Assembly (NCBI GenBank): GCA_016200365.1
Contig: JACQEW010000047.1
Coordinates: 1-19,265 of the forward strand
Length of the DNA stretch: 19,265 nt
Direction of reading: 5' to 3'
Origin: Nitrospinota bacterium
Lineage (GTDB): Bacteria; Nitrospinota; Nitrospinia; UBA9942
Below, in pieces: positions 7,315-14,032 of the stretch (its first letter is position 1; every line of letters starts with the position of its first letter). Below the pieces are notes generated by a model, which was not told where the DNA came from, did not search any database, and saw only the letters and a list, made by a program, of their open reading frames with translations. Made by a program: the position numbers and the translations under genes.

Positions 7315-7779
7315 ATGTTTAAAAAAGAGGTTGAGATAAAATATCTTTCAATAGAAGATAAGATAAAAAAGGTAGAAAAGGGCGAGGCTCACTGGTTCTT
7401 CCCTCACCATGTTGCTCTGCAGATAATAATCATGCTTATTGTCATGGGAGCTATGATTACCCTTGTAACACTATTCCCGCCCCATCTGGGTGAAAAGGCA
7501 GATCCTTTTGTAACGCCCGAGCATATAAAGCCCGAGTGGTATTTCCTTGCAGCCTATCAATTTTTAAAAGTTGCAGATATTTTTGAATTACTCGGCAGGT
7601 GGGCGCCAAAGATAATAGGTGTGGCCGGTCAGGGTGTAATAATACTCATTATCTTCCTGTTCCCATTTTTTGACAGACATCCGGAAAGAAGACCCTTCAG
7701 ACGCCCGATTGCCACATTGACAGGTATACTTGCATCTCTCATTTTTATTGCCATGACTATATGGGGGTATTATTCCTGA
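7315..7779 (+). CDS. Cytochrome b, C-terminal (subunit IV-type) subunit
   Basis: This is the C-terminal half of a split cytochrome b. It contributes the PEWY loop of the quinol oxidation site. In 154 aa it has a ~30-residue cytoplasmic lead, three hydrophobic helices (about 33-54, 103-119 and 132-151), and the motif KPEWYFLAAYQFLK with P73-E74-W75-Y76. The lead is longer and more charged than expected for a minimal subunit IV. The ATG at 7315 follows the palindrome directly and has no clear Shine-Dalgarno. It completes the set cytochrome c - Rieske - b6-like - subunit IV-like. Confidence 0.92.
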   Translation: MFKKEVEIKYLSIEDKIKKVEKGEAHWFFPHHVALQIIIMLIVMGAMITLVTLFPPHLGEKADPFVTPEHIKPEWYFLAAYQFLKVADIFELLGRWAPKIIGVAGQGVIILIIFLFPFFDRHPERRPFRRPIATLTGILASLIFIAMTIWGYYS

Positions 7780-7797
7780 AGACTTTAATTTTTACGG

Positions 7798-7826
7798 TTG
7801 ACTAACCTTAGGTTAAAGGCTATATT
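7798..7826 (+). promoter_or_regulatory. Possible promoter with a dyad in the spacer, upstream of the DUF948 gene
   Basis: TTGACT (7798-7803) and TATATT (7821-7826) are 17 bp apart. The spacer holds the palindrome TAACCT-T-AGGTTA (7803-7815), placed where a repressor could block polymerase. The predicted transcript start (~7833) would fall at the ribosome binding site, leaving a very short leader, which weakens the call. Confidence 0.4.
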
Positions 7827-7844
7827 TATATTGGAGGAATTCAA

Positions 7845-8204
7845 ATGACCTTTACTGTTACGCTTACGGAGCTTTCGTTCTTTTTAATTGCCATAGGATT
7901 GCTGGCGCTTGTAGTTTATCTGATACCTGCGATAATCCAACTCCGCCAAACCCTTAAAACCGTTCAGGAGCTTTCCGAAGAGTCGAGAAAGGTGTTGAAA
8001 GATACTATCCCGGTAATTAACAAGGTAAAGGGGCAGCTTGACGGGATAGGCGATACGATAGAGAAATTTAAAACCGTTGGGAAAAGGCTTCCCGATATTG
8101 CAAATATTGCCGCTGCACAGGTTAAAAAACCTCTTGTAGTGGCGGCAGGGCTTGCAGGAGGTATTATATACGCCATAAAATCATTAAAAAGAACAAAGAC
8201 CTGA
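7845..8204 (+). CDS. DUF948 family membrane protein
   Basis: The 119 aa protein has one N-terminal transmembrane helix (about 10-30), then a long amphipathic helical region (LRQTLKTVQELSEESRKVLK...), and a Gly/Ala-rich hydrophobic C-terminal stretch (VVAAGLAGGIIYAIKSL, about 96-112). This layout, with the periodic valine/leucine helix after the anchor, fits DUF948 proteins, which are small and functionally uncharacterised. GGAGG (7833-7837) lies at good spacing before the ATG. It is followed on the same strand by a YtxH-like gene. The two families often occur close together and are linked to envelope or stress roles in other bacteria; that role is inferred, not shown here. Confidence 0.78.
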   Translation: MTFTVTLTELSFFLIAIGLLALVVYLIPAIIQLRQTLKTVQELSEESRKVLKDTIPVINKVKGQLDGIGDTIEKFKTVGKRLPDIANIAAAQVKKPLVVAAGLAGGIIYAIKSLKRTKT

Positions 8205-8315
8205 TAGAACACAGATGACACGGATTTAGCGGATTTGCACAGATTTTTAAAGAATTTGAAAATTATTTGTTTTTTATCAGCGAAAATCCGTATCATCCGT
8301 GTAATCTGTGTTCTA
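8205..8315. repeat. Palindrome between DUF948 and YtxH-like genes
   Basis: The left arm TAGAACACAGATGACACGGA (from 8205) continues to about 8244. It pairs with 8277-8315, which ends ATCCGTGTAATCTGTGTTCTA. A ~30 bp AT-rich stretch forms the loop. The left arm starts on the base after the DUF948 stop codon. Confidence 0.9.
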
Positions 8316-8346
8316 TTGAAAATTTTACAATTTCTGATTTTTGGAA

Positions 8347-8357
8347 AAGGAGGTGAT
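8347..8357 (+). promoter_or_regulatory. Unusually complete Shine-Dalgarno sequence
   Basis: AAGGAGGTGAT is an 11-base exact complement of the usual 3' end of bacterial 16S rRNA, 6 nt before the ATG at 8364. It decides this start over the longer in-frame opening at 8235, which runs through the palindrome. It suggests strong translation. Confidence 0.85.
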
Positions 8358-8363
8358 ATAGAT

Positions 8364-8648
8364 ATGTCAGAGAATAGAGGCTCAACAGTTTTAGAGGTGG
8401 CATTAGCCTTTCTTTTGGGCGGTGTTGCAGGCGCTGCATTGGGTATCCTCTTTGCCCCGGCAGCAGGCAAAGAGACAAGGGAGAAGATAAGAGACACTGC
8501 TGAAAAGGTTAAGGACAACGTTATAGAGGGTTATGATACCGTGCTGGACAGGACCAGGGAAGGCGTAGGCAAGGTAAAGGACTTTATAGAGGAAAAAAAG
8601 GAGAGGGTAAGGGCTGCATATAAAGGAAGTGAGGCTGCCGGCGAATAG
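8364..8648 (+). CDS. YtxH-like (gas vesicle GvpP-type) small membrane protein
   Basis: The 94 aa protein has a Gly-rich transmembrane segment LAFLLGGVAGAALGILFAPA (about 13-32) followed directly by AGKETREKIRDTAEKVKDN. The pattern G-x-x-x-G-A-x-x-x-L-x-F-A-P-x-x-G-K-E-T-R defines the YtxH family. The rest is a charged, probably coiled helix ending EKKERVRAAYKGSEAAGE. Family members are small stress-related envelope proteins of unclear mechanism. The start is fixed by the complete Shine-Dalgarno at 8347-8357. The gene follows DUF948 and may share its promoter, with a palindrome between them. Confidence 0.85.
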   Translation: MSENRGSTVLEVALAFLLGGVAGAALGILFAPAAGKETREKIRDTAEKVKDNVIEGYDTVLDRTREGVGKVKDFIEEKKERVRAAYKGSEAAGE

Positions 8649-8659
8649 GGACAGCATAG

Positions 8660-8712
8660 GAGTGTTAAGTGTTGCCCCTGAATGATTCTGTCAAGGGTAA
8701 CACTTAACACCT
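8660..8712. terminator. Hairpin between convergent genes, possible two-way transcript end
   Basis: GAGTGTTAAGTGTTGCCC (8660-8677) and GGGTAACACTTAACACCTC (8694-8712) form a near-perfect stem of about 18 bp with a 16 nt loop. It lies between the stops of the convergent YtxH-like and response-regulator genes. There is no T-run on either side, so intrinsic termination is uncertain. The stem is built on the 7-mer GTGTTAA/GTGTTGC, so it may instead be a short member of the palindrome family. Confidence 0.6.
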
Positions 8713-8725
8713 CACATGGACACGG

Positions 8726-10339
8726 CTATCCTGATTTCTTTATATCAATCATTTTAATATTATTCCCATAGCTTGCCACAATTATATCTGTCAGCATGGT
8801 CATCTTCTCGACTATATCCTTTATCCGCAGGGACTGGTCTCTTATCGTCTTTAACATCTTCATTCTCTCTGTATCTTTACAATCGCACTCCCCGATTAGC
8901 AATTCCGTATTACCGAGAACTGCTGTCAGGGGGTTATTAATTTCATGTTTGACGGCAACTGCCATGTGGAGTATAGACTGCAGCTTTTCGGATTTTATGG
9001 ACTCTTTGAAAACAAAAATCCTGCCGATGACACTTCCATAATCGTCACAGACAGTGCTGGAATATAGATTGAGAAATTTATACTGGGGTTTCATTAATTC
9101 CATCTCTTCTGCTATACATGACTTTTCACAGCAGTCTACGAGTATATTTTCAGCCTCATCTGGTTTCTTAAACAAGGTTTTTAATCTATTAGATATTATC
9201 CCCTTTATATCCTGATTATTCATCTCCGATGCGGCGATGCCAAGAATCTTTTCAACCTGTTTATTTGCCATCCGTATCTTATAATCCCTCCCTATCATTA
9301 TGATTCCTGCATCTACGGAGTTCAACACCGCCTCAAGCTCTCCTTTGCTCTCCTGAAGCTCCTTTGCCATTTTCTCAAATCTCTCTGCTGCCTTCTCCGC
9401 TTCCTCTCTGAATGCCTTTTCTTTATGGCTTTCATCCCTCATCATGGTAAAGAGATAGGCGTTTCTTAAGGGGTTGGCAACTATATTGGACACAAAGTGG
9501 CAGAGATTTATCTCCCTCTCTGAAAATCCATGGTTCCTTACTGTGCGGAGTATAAGTGTCCCGACAATGTCATCATCAAAGAATATGGGAAATATGGCTA
9601 TCGCCTTTATTTTAAGTCCCTCAAGTATGGCCTTTACTTCCGTCAGCGTCATTTCTTTGCATATATCATTTATAATGACCTCATGTCTCTCCTTCAATAC
9701 CTTTATTATCTCCGGATATTTCGATAAATTAAGCTCGATCTCTTTAAAATCAGGAAACTCATGGGAGGCTATTACATAGCCGTGTTCCCCATGTTTATTT
9801 ATATATACAACAGAGCATCTCTCAAGCTGAAATGCCTCTGCCATTCTCTCTACAATGGTATGAAGTATAAGCTTTGGGTCAAGGGACGAAGATACCTTTT
9901 TTGTAATCTCCAATAAAAGCTCCTCATCCTCCTCCTTTGCCTTCAGGGCATCATACATCTCCTTTGACCTTAGGTGGGATTTTACCCTGGCAAAGAGCTC
10001 AGGGAGGGAGAATGGTTTTGTTATGTAATCATCCGCGCCTGCATCAAGACCCTTTATAATATCCTCGGTCTTCTCCATTGAAGTGAGCATGAGGATTGGA
10101 ATTGAAAGGGTAGACTCGCTCCCTTTTAATTCCTTGCATATTTCAAATCCGTTCATGCCCGGCAGCATTACATCGAGGAGTATTAAATCAGGCTCGTAAT
10201 CCTTCACCTTTGGTATTGCATCTTTTCCATCGTATACCGTATCGGTCCGATAACCCTCTTCATTCAGCGAAAAGCGCAGGGAATCTGCAATATGCCTGTC
10301 ATCTTCGACTATTAGGATTTTCTTTTTTCTTTCTTTCAT
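8726..10339 (-). CDS. Signalling protein with REC, GAF, PAS and HisKA domains but no ATPase domain
   Basis: From the ATG at 10339 the protein has 537 aa (a TTG two codons upstream is possible). REC, about 6-122: acidic pair D13/D14, phosphoacceptor D56 in DLILLDVMLPG, T86 and K108 in ITKPFS. GAF, about 145-295. Charged coiled coil, about 300-335. PAS, about 336-447, with the unusual cysteine cluster DCCEKSC (C403, C404, C408). HisKA dimerisation helices, about 448-515, with the H-box VKHEINNPL (H465). The protein then ends after ~20 residues: the N, G1, F and G2 boxes of the HATPase_c domain are missing, and no such sequence lies in the 77 bp before the convergent gene. It may act as a phosphotransfer or scaffold protein, or be a naturally shortened kinase. 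No partner gene is adjacent. Confidence 0.85.
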   Translation of the reverse strand: MKERKKKILIVEDDRHIADSLRFSLNEEGYRTDTVYDGKDAIPKVKDYEPDLILLDVMLPGMNGFEICKELKGSESTLSIPILMLTSMEKTEDIIKGLDAGADDYITKPFSLPELFARVKSHLRSKEMYDALKAKEEDEELLLEITKKVSSSLDPKLILHTIVERMAEAFQLERCSVVYINKHGEHGYVIASHEFPDFKEIELNLSKYPEIIKVLKERHEVIINDICKEMTLTEVKAILEGLKIKAIAIFPIFFDDDIVGTLILRTVRNHGFSEREINLCHFVSNIVANPLRNAYLFTMMRDESHKEKAFREEAEKAAERFEKMAKELQESKGELEAVLNSVDAGIIMIGRDYKIRMANKQVEKILGIAASEMNNQDIKGIISNRLKTLFKKPDEAENILVDCCEKSCIAEEMELMKPQYKFLNLYSSTVCDDYGSVIGRIFVFKESIKSEKLQSILHMAVAVKHEINNPLTAVLGNTELLIGECDCKDTERMKMLKTIRDQSLRIKDIVEKMTMLTDIIVASYGNNIKMIDIKKSG

Positions 10340-10374
10340 AAGCAACCATCAATCTTTCTGCAGTGGTAAGCAAA

Positions 10375-10402
10375 ATACCATTGCGGTATAGTAACAGGTT
10401 AC
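10375..10402. promoter_or_regulatory. Two adjacent small palindromes upstream of the response-regulator gene
   Basis: ATACC-N5-GGTAT (10375-10389) and the perfect GTAAC-AG-GTTAC (10391-10402) lie side by side 36-63 bp upstream of the minus-strand start. They could be operator half-sites. I could not place a convincing -35/-10 pair around them. Confidence 0.3.
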
Positions 10403-10410
10403 CCAAATAG

Positions 10411-10507
10411 ATGCAAGAAGCAAGAAGTCAGAAGCAAGAAGTAAGATTTGTTTCCTACCTCTTGCCTCTTGCATCTTGCCTCTTGCCTCTAACTTCTTGC
10501 TTCTTAT
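10411..10507. repeat. Palindrome of GAAGCAA words between hppA and the response-regulator gene
   Basis: The left arm (10411-10449) is a run of CAAGAAG/CAGAAG words; the right arm (10457-10507) is a run of CTTGCCT/CTTGCAT words. The arms are imperfect complements. Just to the right, 10512-10536 holds GCGTTAATTCGTGTTATTCG..., a single arm of the CACGAAT family seen at 7189-7306, without its partner. Confidence 0.88.
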
Positions 10508-10550
10508 TTTAGCGTTAATTCGTGTTATTCGTGGCTAAAAAAAATAATTA

Positions 10551-12572
10551 TTATACAAGCAAGGGTGCCAATATGAGGGATACAATTGACATCAGCTTAA
10601 TAAGTATGTTCATGGCAGGCCCCGATGTATCCTTAAATGGATCGCCGACAGTATCGCCGACTACTGCTGCCTTGTGTGCATCCGAGCCCTTACCTCCGAG
10701 ATGTCCTTTTTCTATATATTTTTTTGCATTGTCCCACGCACCGCCGGCATTCGCCATCATGATGGCGAGGAGAACACCTGCAACTGTTGCGCCTGCAAGC
10801 ATACCGCCGAGGGCAGCGGGTCCGAGTATAAAGCCGACAAGGACAGGGGCTGCAACAGCCGTAACCCCGGGGATTATCATTTCCGTAAGCGCTGCCTTTG
10901 TGCTTATATCAATACACTTTGCCACATCGGGCTTGACACCTTCCCTGCCTTCAAGAAGCCCGGGAATTTCCCTGAACTGCCTCCGTATCTCATTAACCAT
11001 CTTGAATGCCGCCTTGCCGACCGATGTCATTGTCAAGGCGCCGATAAAGAATGGAATTATACCTCCTATCAATAAACCTATGACAACATAGGGGTCTGTT
11101 ATTAATATCTCAAATGCCTTGCCTGTTTTCAGGCTGATTGCCTGGCTGTAGGCGGAAAAGAGTGCAAGCGCCGTCAGGGCAGCAGAGCCGATGGCAAAAC
11201 CCTTGCCGATTGCAGCCGTTGTATTGCCGAGGGCATCGAGGCTGTCAGTTATTGACCTTACATCTTTACCGAGGTGGCTCATCTCCGAGATGCCTCCTGC
11301 ATTGTCTGCAATGGGCCCATAAGCATCAACGCTCATGATTATGCCAACTGTTGCAAGCATGCCGACTGCTGATACGCCTATGCCGTAAAGACCGCTGGTG
11401 TGGTTTGCCACAAATATCGCCGCACATATTGCCAGCACAGGGATGGCGCAGCTCTCCAATCCAACTGCCATGCCTGTTATTATATTGGTTGCTGCGCCTG
11501 TCTGACATGACTCTGCAATCCTTTCAACAGGCTTGCCGGATGTATAATGCTCTGTGAGAAGTCCTATGGCAATACCTCCGACGCACCCTGAAAATACCGC
11601 CCAGTAAACTCCATTGTTCACATCCAGATAATATACTACTGCATAACCGAAAACAAGAAAGAGTCCTGCTGCAATAAAGGTTGCATAACGCAGTGCAGCA
11701 GCAGGGTTATATTTCTCCAATATATTCATAGAGAGGATACCTATAACAGAGGCTGCAAGTCCTGCCATTATAAGAACAATCGGCAGAGACATTAATGCCA
11801 TTGCAGAGCCAAGCTCGGCAATCTTACTGCCTGCAAGGGCAGTGGCGCCGATAGCTATTGTTGCCACAACAGCCCCGACATAGGACTCGAAAATGTCTGC
11901 GCCAAGCCCTGCAACATCGCCGACGTTATCGCCGACATTGTCTGCAATAACGCCGGGGTTTCTCGGATCATCCTCGGGGATGCCTGCCTCAACCTTGCCG
12001 ACCAAATCAGAGCCTACATCCGCTGTCTTTGTAAATATGCCGCCGCCGACCCTTGCAAATAAAGCAATGGATGATGCGCCCATTGCATAACCGTTTATGA
12101 TTGCTGCGGTTTCAGGTTTGCCGTAAAGCATGAAAAATATTCCAACGCCTATAAGCCCTATGCTTGCGACTGAAAGACCCATTACAGAGCCGCCGAGGAA
12201 TGCTATAGATAATGCCTTTGCCGTATCGGGTTTGTAAAGGTTTGCCGCCTGGGCAGTCCTTACATTTGCCTTTGTAGCGCCCTTCATGCCGAAAAACCCT
12301 GCCAGCATGGAAGATATTCCGCCTCCTACATACGCAATGCCTGTCTGCCAATTTATAAATACCGACAGGAGAATAAAGACAAGGGCGATAAACGCAAAAA
12401 GGATTGTATATTGCCTTTTGAGATAGACCATTGCCCCGTCGTGAATCATTCCGGCTATCTCTCTCATCCTCTCGTTTCCATCCGGCTGTTTCTTTATATG
12501 TCCATAAATAAACCATGCAACTACAAGTCCGCCTATCCCGAATAAAGGTGCTAATGCAGTAAGCTTTTCCAT
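10551..12572 (-). CDS. hppA: Membrane-bound ion-pumping pyrophosphatase, K+-dependent type
   Basis: The enzyme hydrolyses cytoplasmic PPi and pumps H+ or Na+ across the membrane. The 673 aa length and ~16 hydrophobic segments fit the family. The substrate site is seen in DVGSDLVGKVEAGIPEDDPR (185-204), DNVGDNVGDVAGLGADIFESY (211-231) and, near the C-terminus, HKAAVVGDTVGDPFKDTSGP. The segment GNTTAAIGKGFAIGSAALTALALF (from 449) has Ala at 453 and Gly at 456. K+-independent enzymes have Lys and Thr there, so this is a K+-dependent form. Whether the pumped ion is Na+ or H+ cannot be settled from these motifs alone. The ATG is preceded by AGGGAGGG. It lies downstream of pth on the same strand, with a palindrome between, and is codirectional with the whole right-hand gene train. 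Confidence 0.95.
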   Translation of the reverse strand: MEKLTALAPLFGIGGLVVAWFIYGHIKKQPDGNERMREIAGMIHDGAMVYLKRQYTILFAFIALVFILLSVFINWQTGIAYVGGGISSMLAGFFGMKGATKANVRTAQAANLYKPDTAKALSIAFLGGSVMGLSVASIGLIGVGIFFMLYGKPETAAIINGYAMGASSIALFARVGGGIFTKTADVGSDLVGKVEAGIPEDDPRNPGVIADNVGDNVGDVAGLGADIFESYVGAVVATIAIGATALAGSKIAELGSAMALMSLPIVLIMAGLAASVIGILSMNILEKYNPAAALRYATFIAAGLFLVFGYAVVYYLDVNNGVYWAVFSGCVGGIAIGLLTEHYTSGKPVERIAESCQTGAATNIITGMAVGLESCAIPVLAICAAIFVANHTSGLYGIGVSAVGMLATVGIIMSVDAYGPIADNAGGISEMSHLGKDVRSITDSLDALGNTTAAIGKGFAIGSAALTALALFSAYSQAISLKTGKAFEILITDPYVVIGLLIGGIIPFFIGALTMTSVGKAAFKMVNEIRRQFREIPGLLEGREGVKPDVAKCIDISTKAALTEMIIPGVTAVAAPVLVGFILGPAALGGMLAGATVAGVLLAIMMANAGGAWDNAKKYIEKGHLGGKGSDAHKAAVVGDTVGDPFKDTSGPAMNILIKLMSIVSLILAPLLV

Positions 12573-12591
12573 TCTTTCCCTCCCTGAAAAT

Positions 12592-12667
12592 AAGCAATGA
12601 GCAATGAGTGCAAAGCAATGAGTAGAAAACTCTTTACTCGTTGCTCATTGCTCATTGCTCATTGCTT
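12592..12667. repeat. Palindrome of GCAATGA words overlapping the 3' end of pth
   Basis: The left arm (12592-12631) is a run of GCAATGA units; the right arm (12632-12667) ends with three CATTGCT units. The right arm lies inside pth and encodes its last residues (QAMSNEQ) and the TGA stop. The left arm ends 20 bp before the hppA start codon. Confidence 0.92.
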
Positions 12668-13196
12668 GATTGTTTTTTATTATTTCCTTCACCAAACCAA
12701 TTGCCTTTTCTATAGAGCCGTCTATAATCTCCAGCTCATCCCTGTGAAACGGGCTCAATACATAATCCGATGCCTCTATATTTTCAGGCGGCCTGCCGAC
12801 CCCTATTCTTATTCTATAAAAATCTCCTGTGCCGATAGACTCAATTATTGACCGTATACCTCTGTGTCCTGCATCCCCTCCCCCGAATTTCTTTTTAACC
12901 CTTCCAACCTGCAAATCAATATCGTCGTGAACAACTATTAAATCCGAAGGCATGAGGGAGTAGTCAGTAAAAATCGAACTTACAGCCATTCCGCTCCGAT
13001 TCATGTATGTATGAGGTTTTGTAATAAGGACATCTTCCACCTCTATAACCCCTTTGCCTATCAGGGAAAAATTACTCTTTTTGTTTACATGGATACTATA
13101 CTTTGAAGCCAATCTATCTACGGCAGTGAACCCGATATTGTGGCGGGTATCTTCGTATTTTTTACCATAATTGCCCAATCCAACAATTAGCTTCAC
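12645..13196 (-). CDS. pth: Peptidyl-tRNA hydrolase
   Basis: Pth frees tRNA from peptidyl-tRNA that drops off the ribosome. The GTG at 13196 gives 183 aa starting (M)KLIVGLGNYGKKYEDTRHN, the usual family start. An upstream in-frame start would add ten residues read from the CACCAG palindrome and is rejected. Catalytic H19 (TRHNIGF), N9, the NRSGMAV segment and D in VVHDDIDL correspond to E. coli H20, N10, N68 and D93. GGGDAGHRGIRSI is also typical. One oddity is Tyr in place of the near-invariant Pro of GLGNPG (Y10). The final seven residues come from the GCAATGA repeat. It follows rplY on the same strand, a common pairing. Confidence 0.95.
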   Translation of the reverse strand: MKLIVGLGNYGKKYEDTRHNIGFTAVDRLASKYSIHVNKKSNFSLIGKGVIEVEDVLITKPHTYMNRSGMAVSSIFTDYSLMPSDLIVVHDDIDLQVGRVKKKFGGGDAGHRGIRSIIESIGTGDFYRIRIGVGRPPENIEASDYVLSPFHRDELEIIDGSIEKAIGLVKEIIKNNQAMSNEQ

Positions 13197-13197
13197 A

Positions 13198-13279
13198 GTC
13201 ACCAGAGCACCAGAGCACCAGAACACCAGAATACCAGTGGCTAACTACTGGTGCTCTGGTGACTGGTGCCCTGGTGCCC
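13198..13279. repeat. Palindrome of CACCAGAG words between rplY and pth
   Basis: The left arm (13198-13239) has five ACCAG words; the right arm (13246-13279) has CTGGTG words; only a ~6 bp loop lies between. It fills the whole gap from the rplY stop (13280) to the pth GTG (13196), so pth has no sequence of its own for a ribosome binding site. Confidence 0.93.
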
Positions 13280-13948
13280 TTATTTTCCTTTCTTCTCTTC
13301 CTTTGTTTCTGCCTTTTCTTCAGCAGGCGCTGCAGCCTCTGCACCCTCAGCAGGTACTGCTTCTGCTACAGCAACTTCAGCCTTAACCTCTTCTGCCTTT
13401 GGCATCTTGACCGATGCCACTGTTGCATCCGGGGCCTCCAGCATTTTGATACCTTCGCCTGTTAAAATATCCCTGATATGCACGGCATCTCCTACATCGA
13501 GATTAGAGACATCAACTGTTATTTCGTTGGGGATATTGGCAGGCAGACATGACAGCCTTATTTCCCACATCTGCTGACTTAAGATACCGCCCTTCTGCTT
13601 TACGCCAACAGGCTCTCCAAGGAGTTTTAGCTTAACCTTTATTTTTATCTCTCTATCCATAGAGACTTCCATTAAATCTGCATGGACAATCTCTCTCCTT
13701 AATGGGTGCTTTTGCAGGTCCTTTACTACTGCTGTATATTCACGCTCTCCAAACTTAAGATTTAAGATGGCATTCTTTCCTGCCGCTGTCTCCAATGCCT
13801 TAATCAATTCCTTCGAGTTTATCATCAGAGGTATGCTGCTTTTCCCGCCGTAGAGAATAGCCGGAACAAATCCTCCCTTTCTTATTTTTTTGACACCGCT
13901 CTTTCCAAGAGCCTCTCTTTCTTTTACATTTAACTGTAATGTCTCCAT
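13280..13948 (-). CDS. rplY: Large ribosomal subunit protein bL25, CTC/TL5 type
   Basis: The protein binds 5S rRNA in the large subunit. The 222 aa length indicates the long CTC form rather than the ~94 aa E. coli form. The N-terminal L25 domain (about 1-92) has LNVKEREALGKSGVKKIRKGG, VPAILYGG and the VVKDLQKHPLRREIVHADL segment. The TL5 beta domain (about 95-185) includes VSNLDVGDAVHIRDI. The last ~35 residues are an Ala/Glu/Lys-rich tail, probably disordered. AGGAGGT sits before the ATG at good spacing. The order prs - rplY - pth is widespread. Confidence 0.95.
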   Translation of the reverse strand: METLQLNVKEREALGKSGVKKIRKGGFVPAILYGGKSSIPLMINSKELIKALETAAGKNAILNLKFGEREYTAVVKDLQKHPLRREIVHADLMEVSMDREIKIKVKLKLLGEPVGVKQKGGILSQQMWEIRLSCLPANIPNEITVDVSNLDVGDAVHIRDILTGEGIKMLEAPDATVASVKMPKAEEVKAEVAVAEAVPAEGAEAAAPAEEKAETKEEKKGK

Positions 13949-13973
13949 TTTAAAAACCTCCTAAAATAAATTA

Positions 13974-14032
13974 GAGCACCAGAGCACCAGCCACTGATGA
14001 CTGGTGACTGGTGCACTGGTGTTCTGGTGCTC
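13974..14032. repeat. Short palindrome of CACCAGAG words between prs and rplY
   Basis: GAGCACCAGAGCACCAG (13974-13990) pairs with CTGGTGTTCTGGTGCTC (about 14016-14032). The middle is CTGGTGACTGGTGCACTGG. The right end overlaps two bases of the prs stop codon (14031-14033). Confidence 0.9.

Noticed and set aside
8235..8363. Longer start for the YtxH-like protein
   Set aside because: The extra 43 codons overlap the palindrome, and the 11-base Shine-Dalgarno points to the ATG at 8364.
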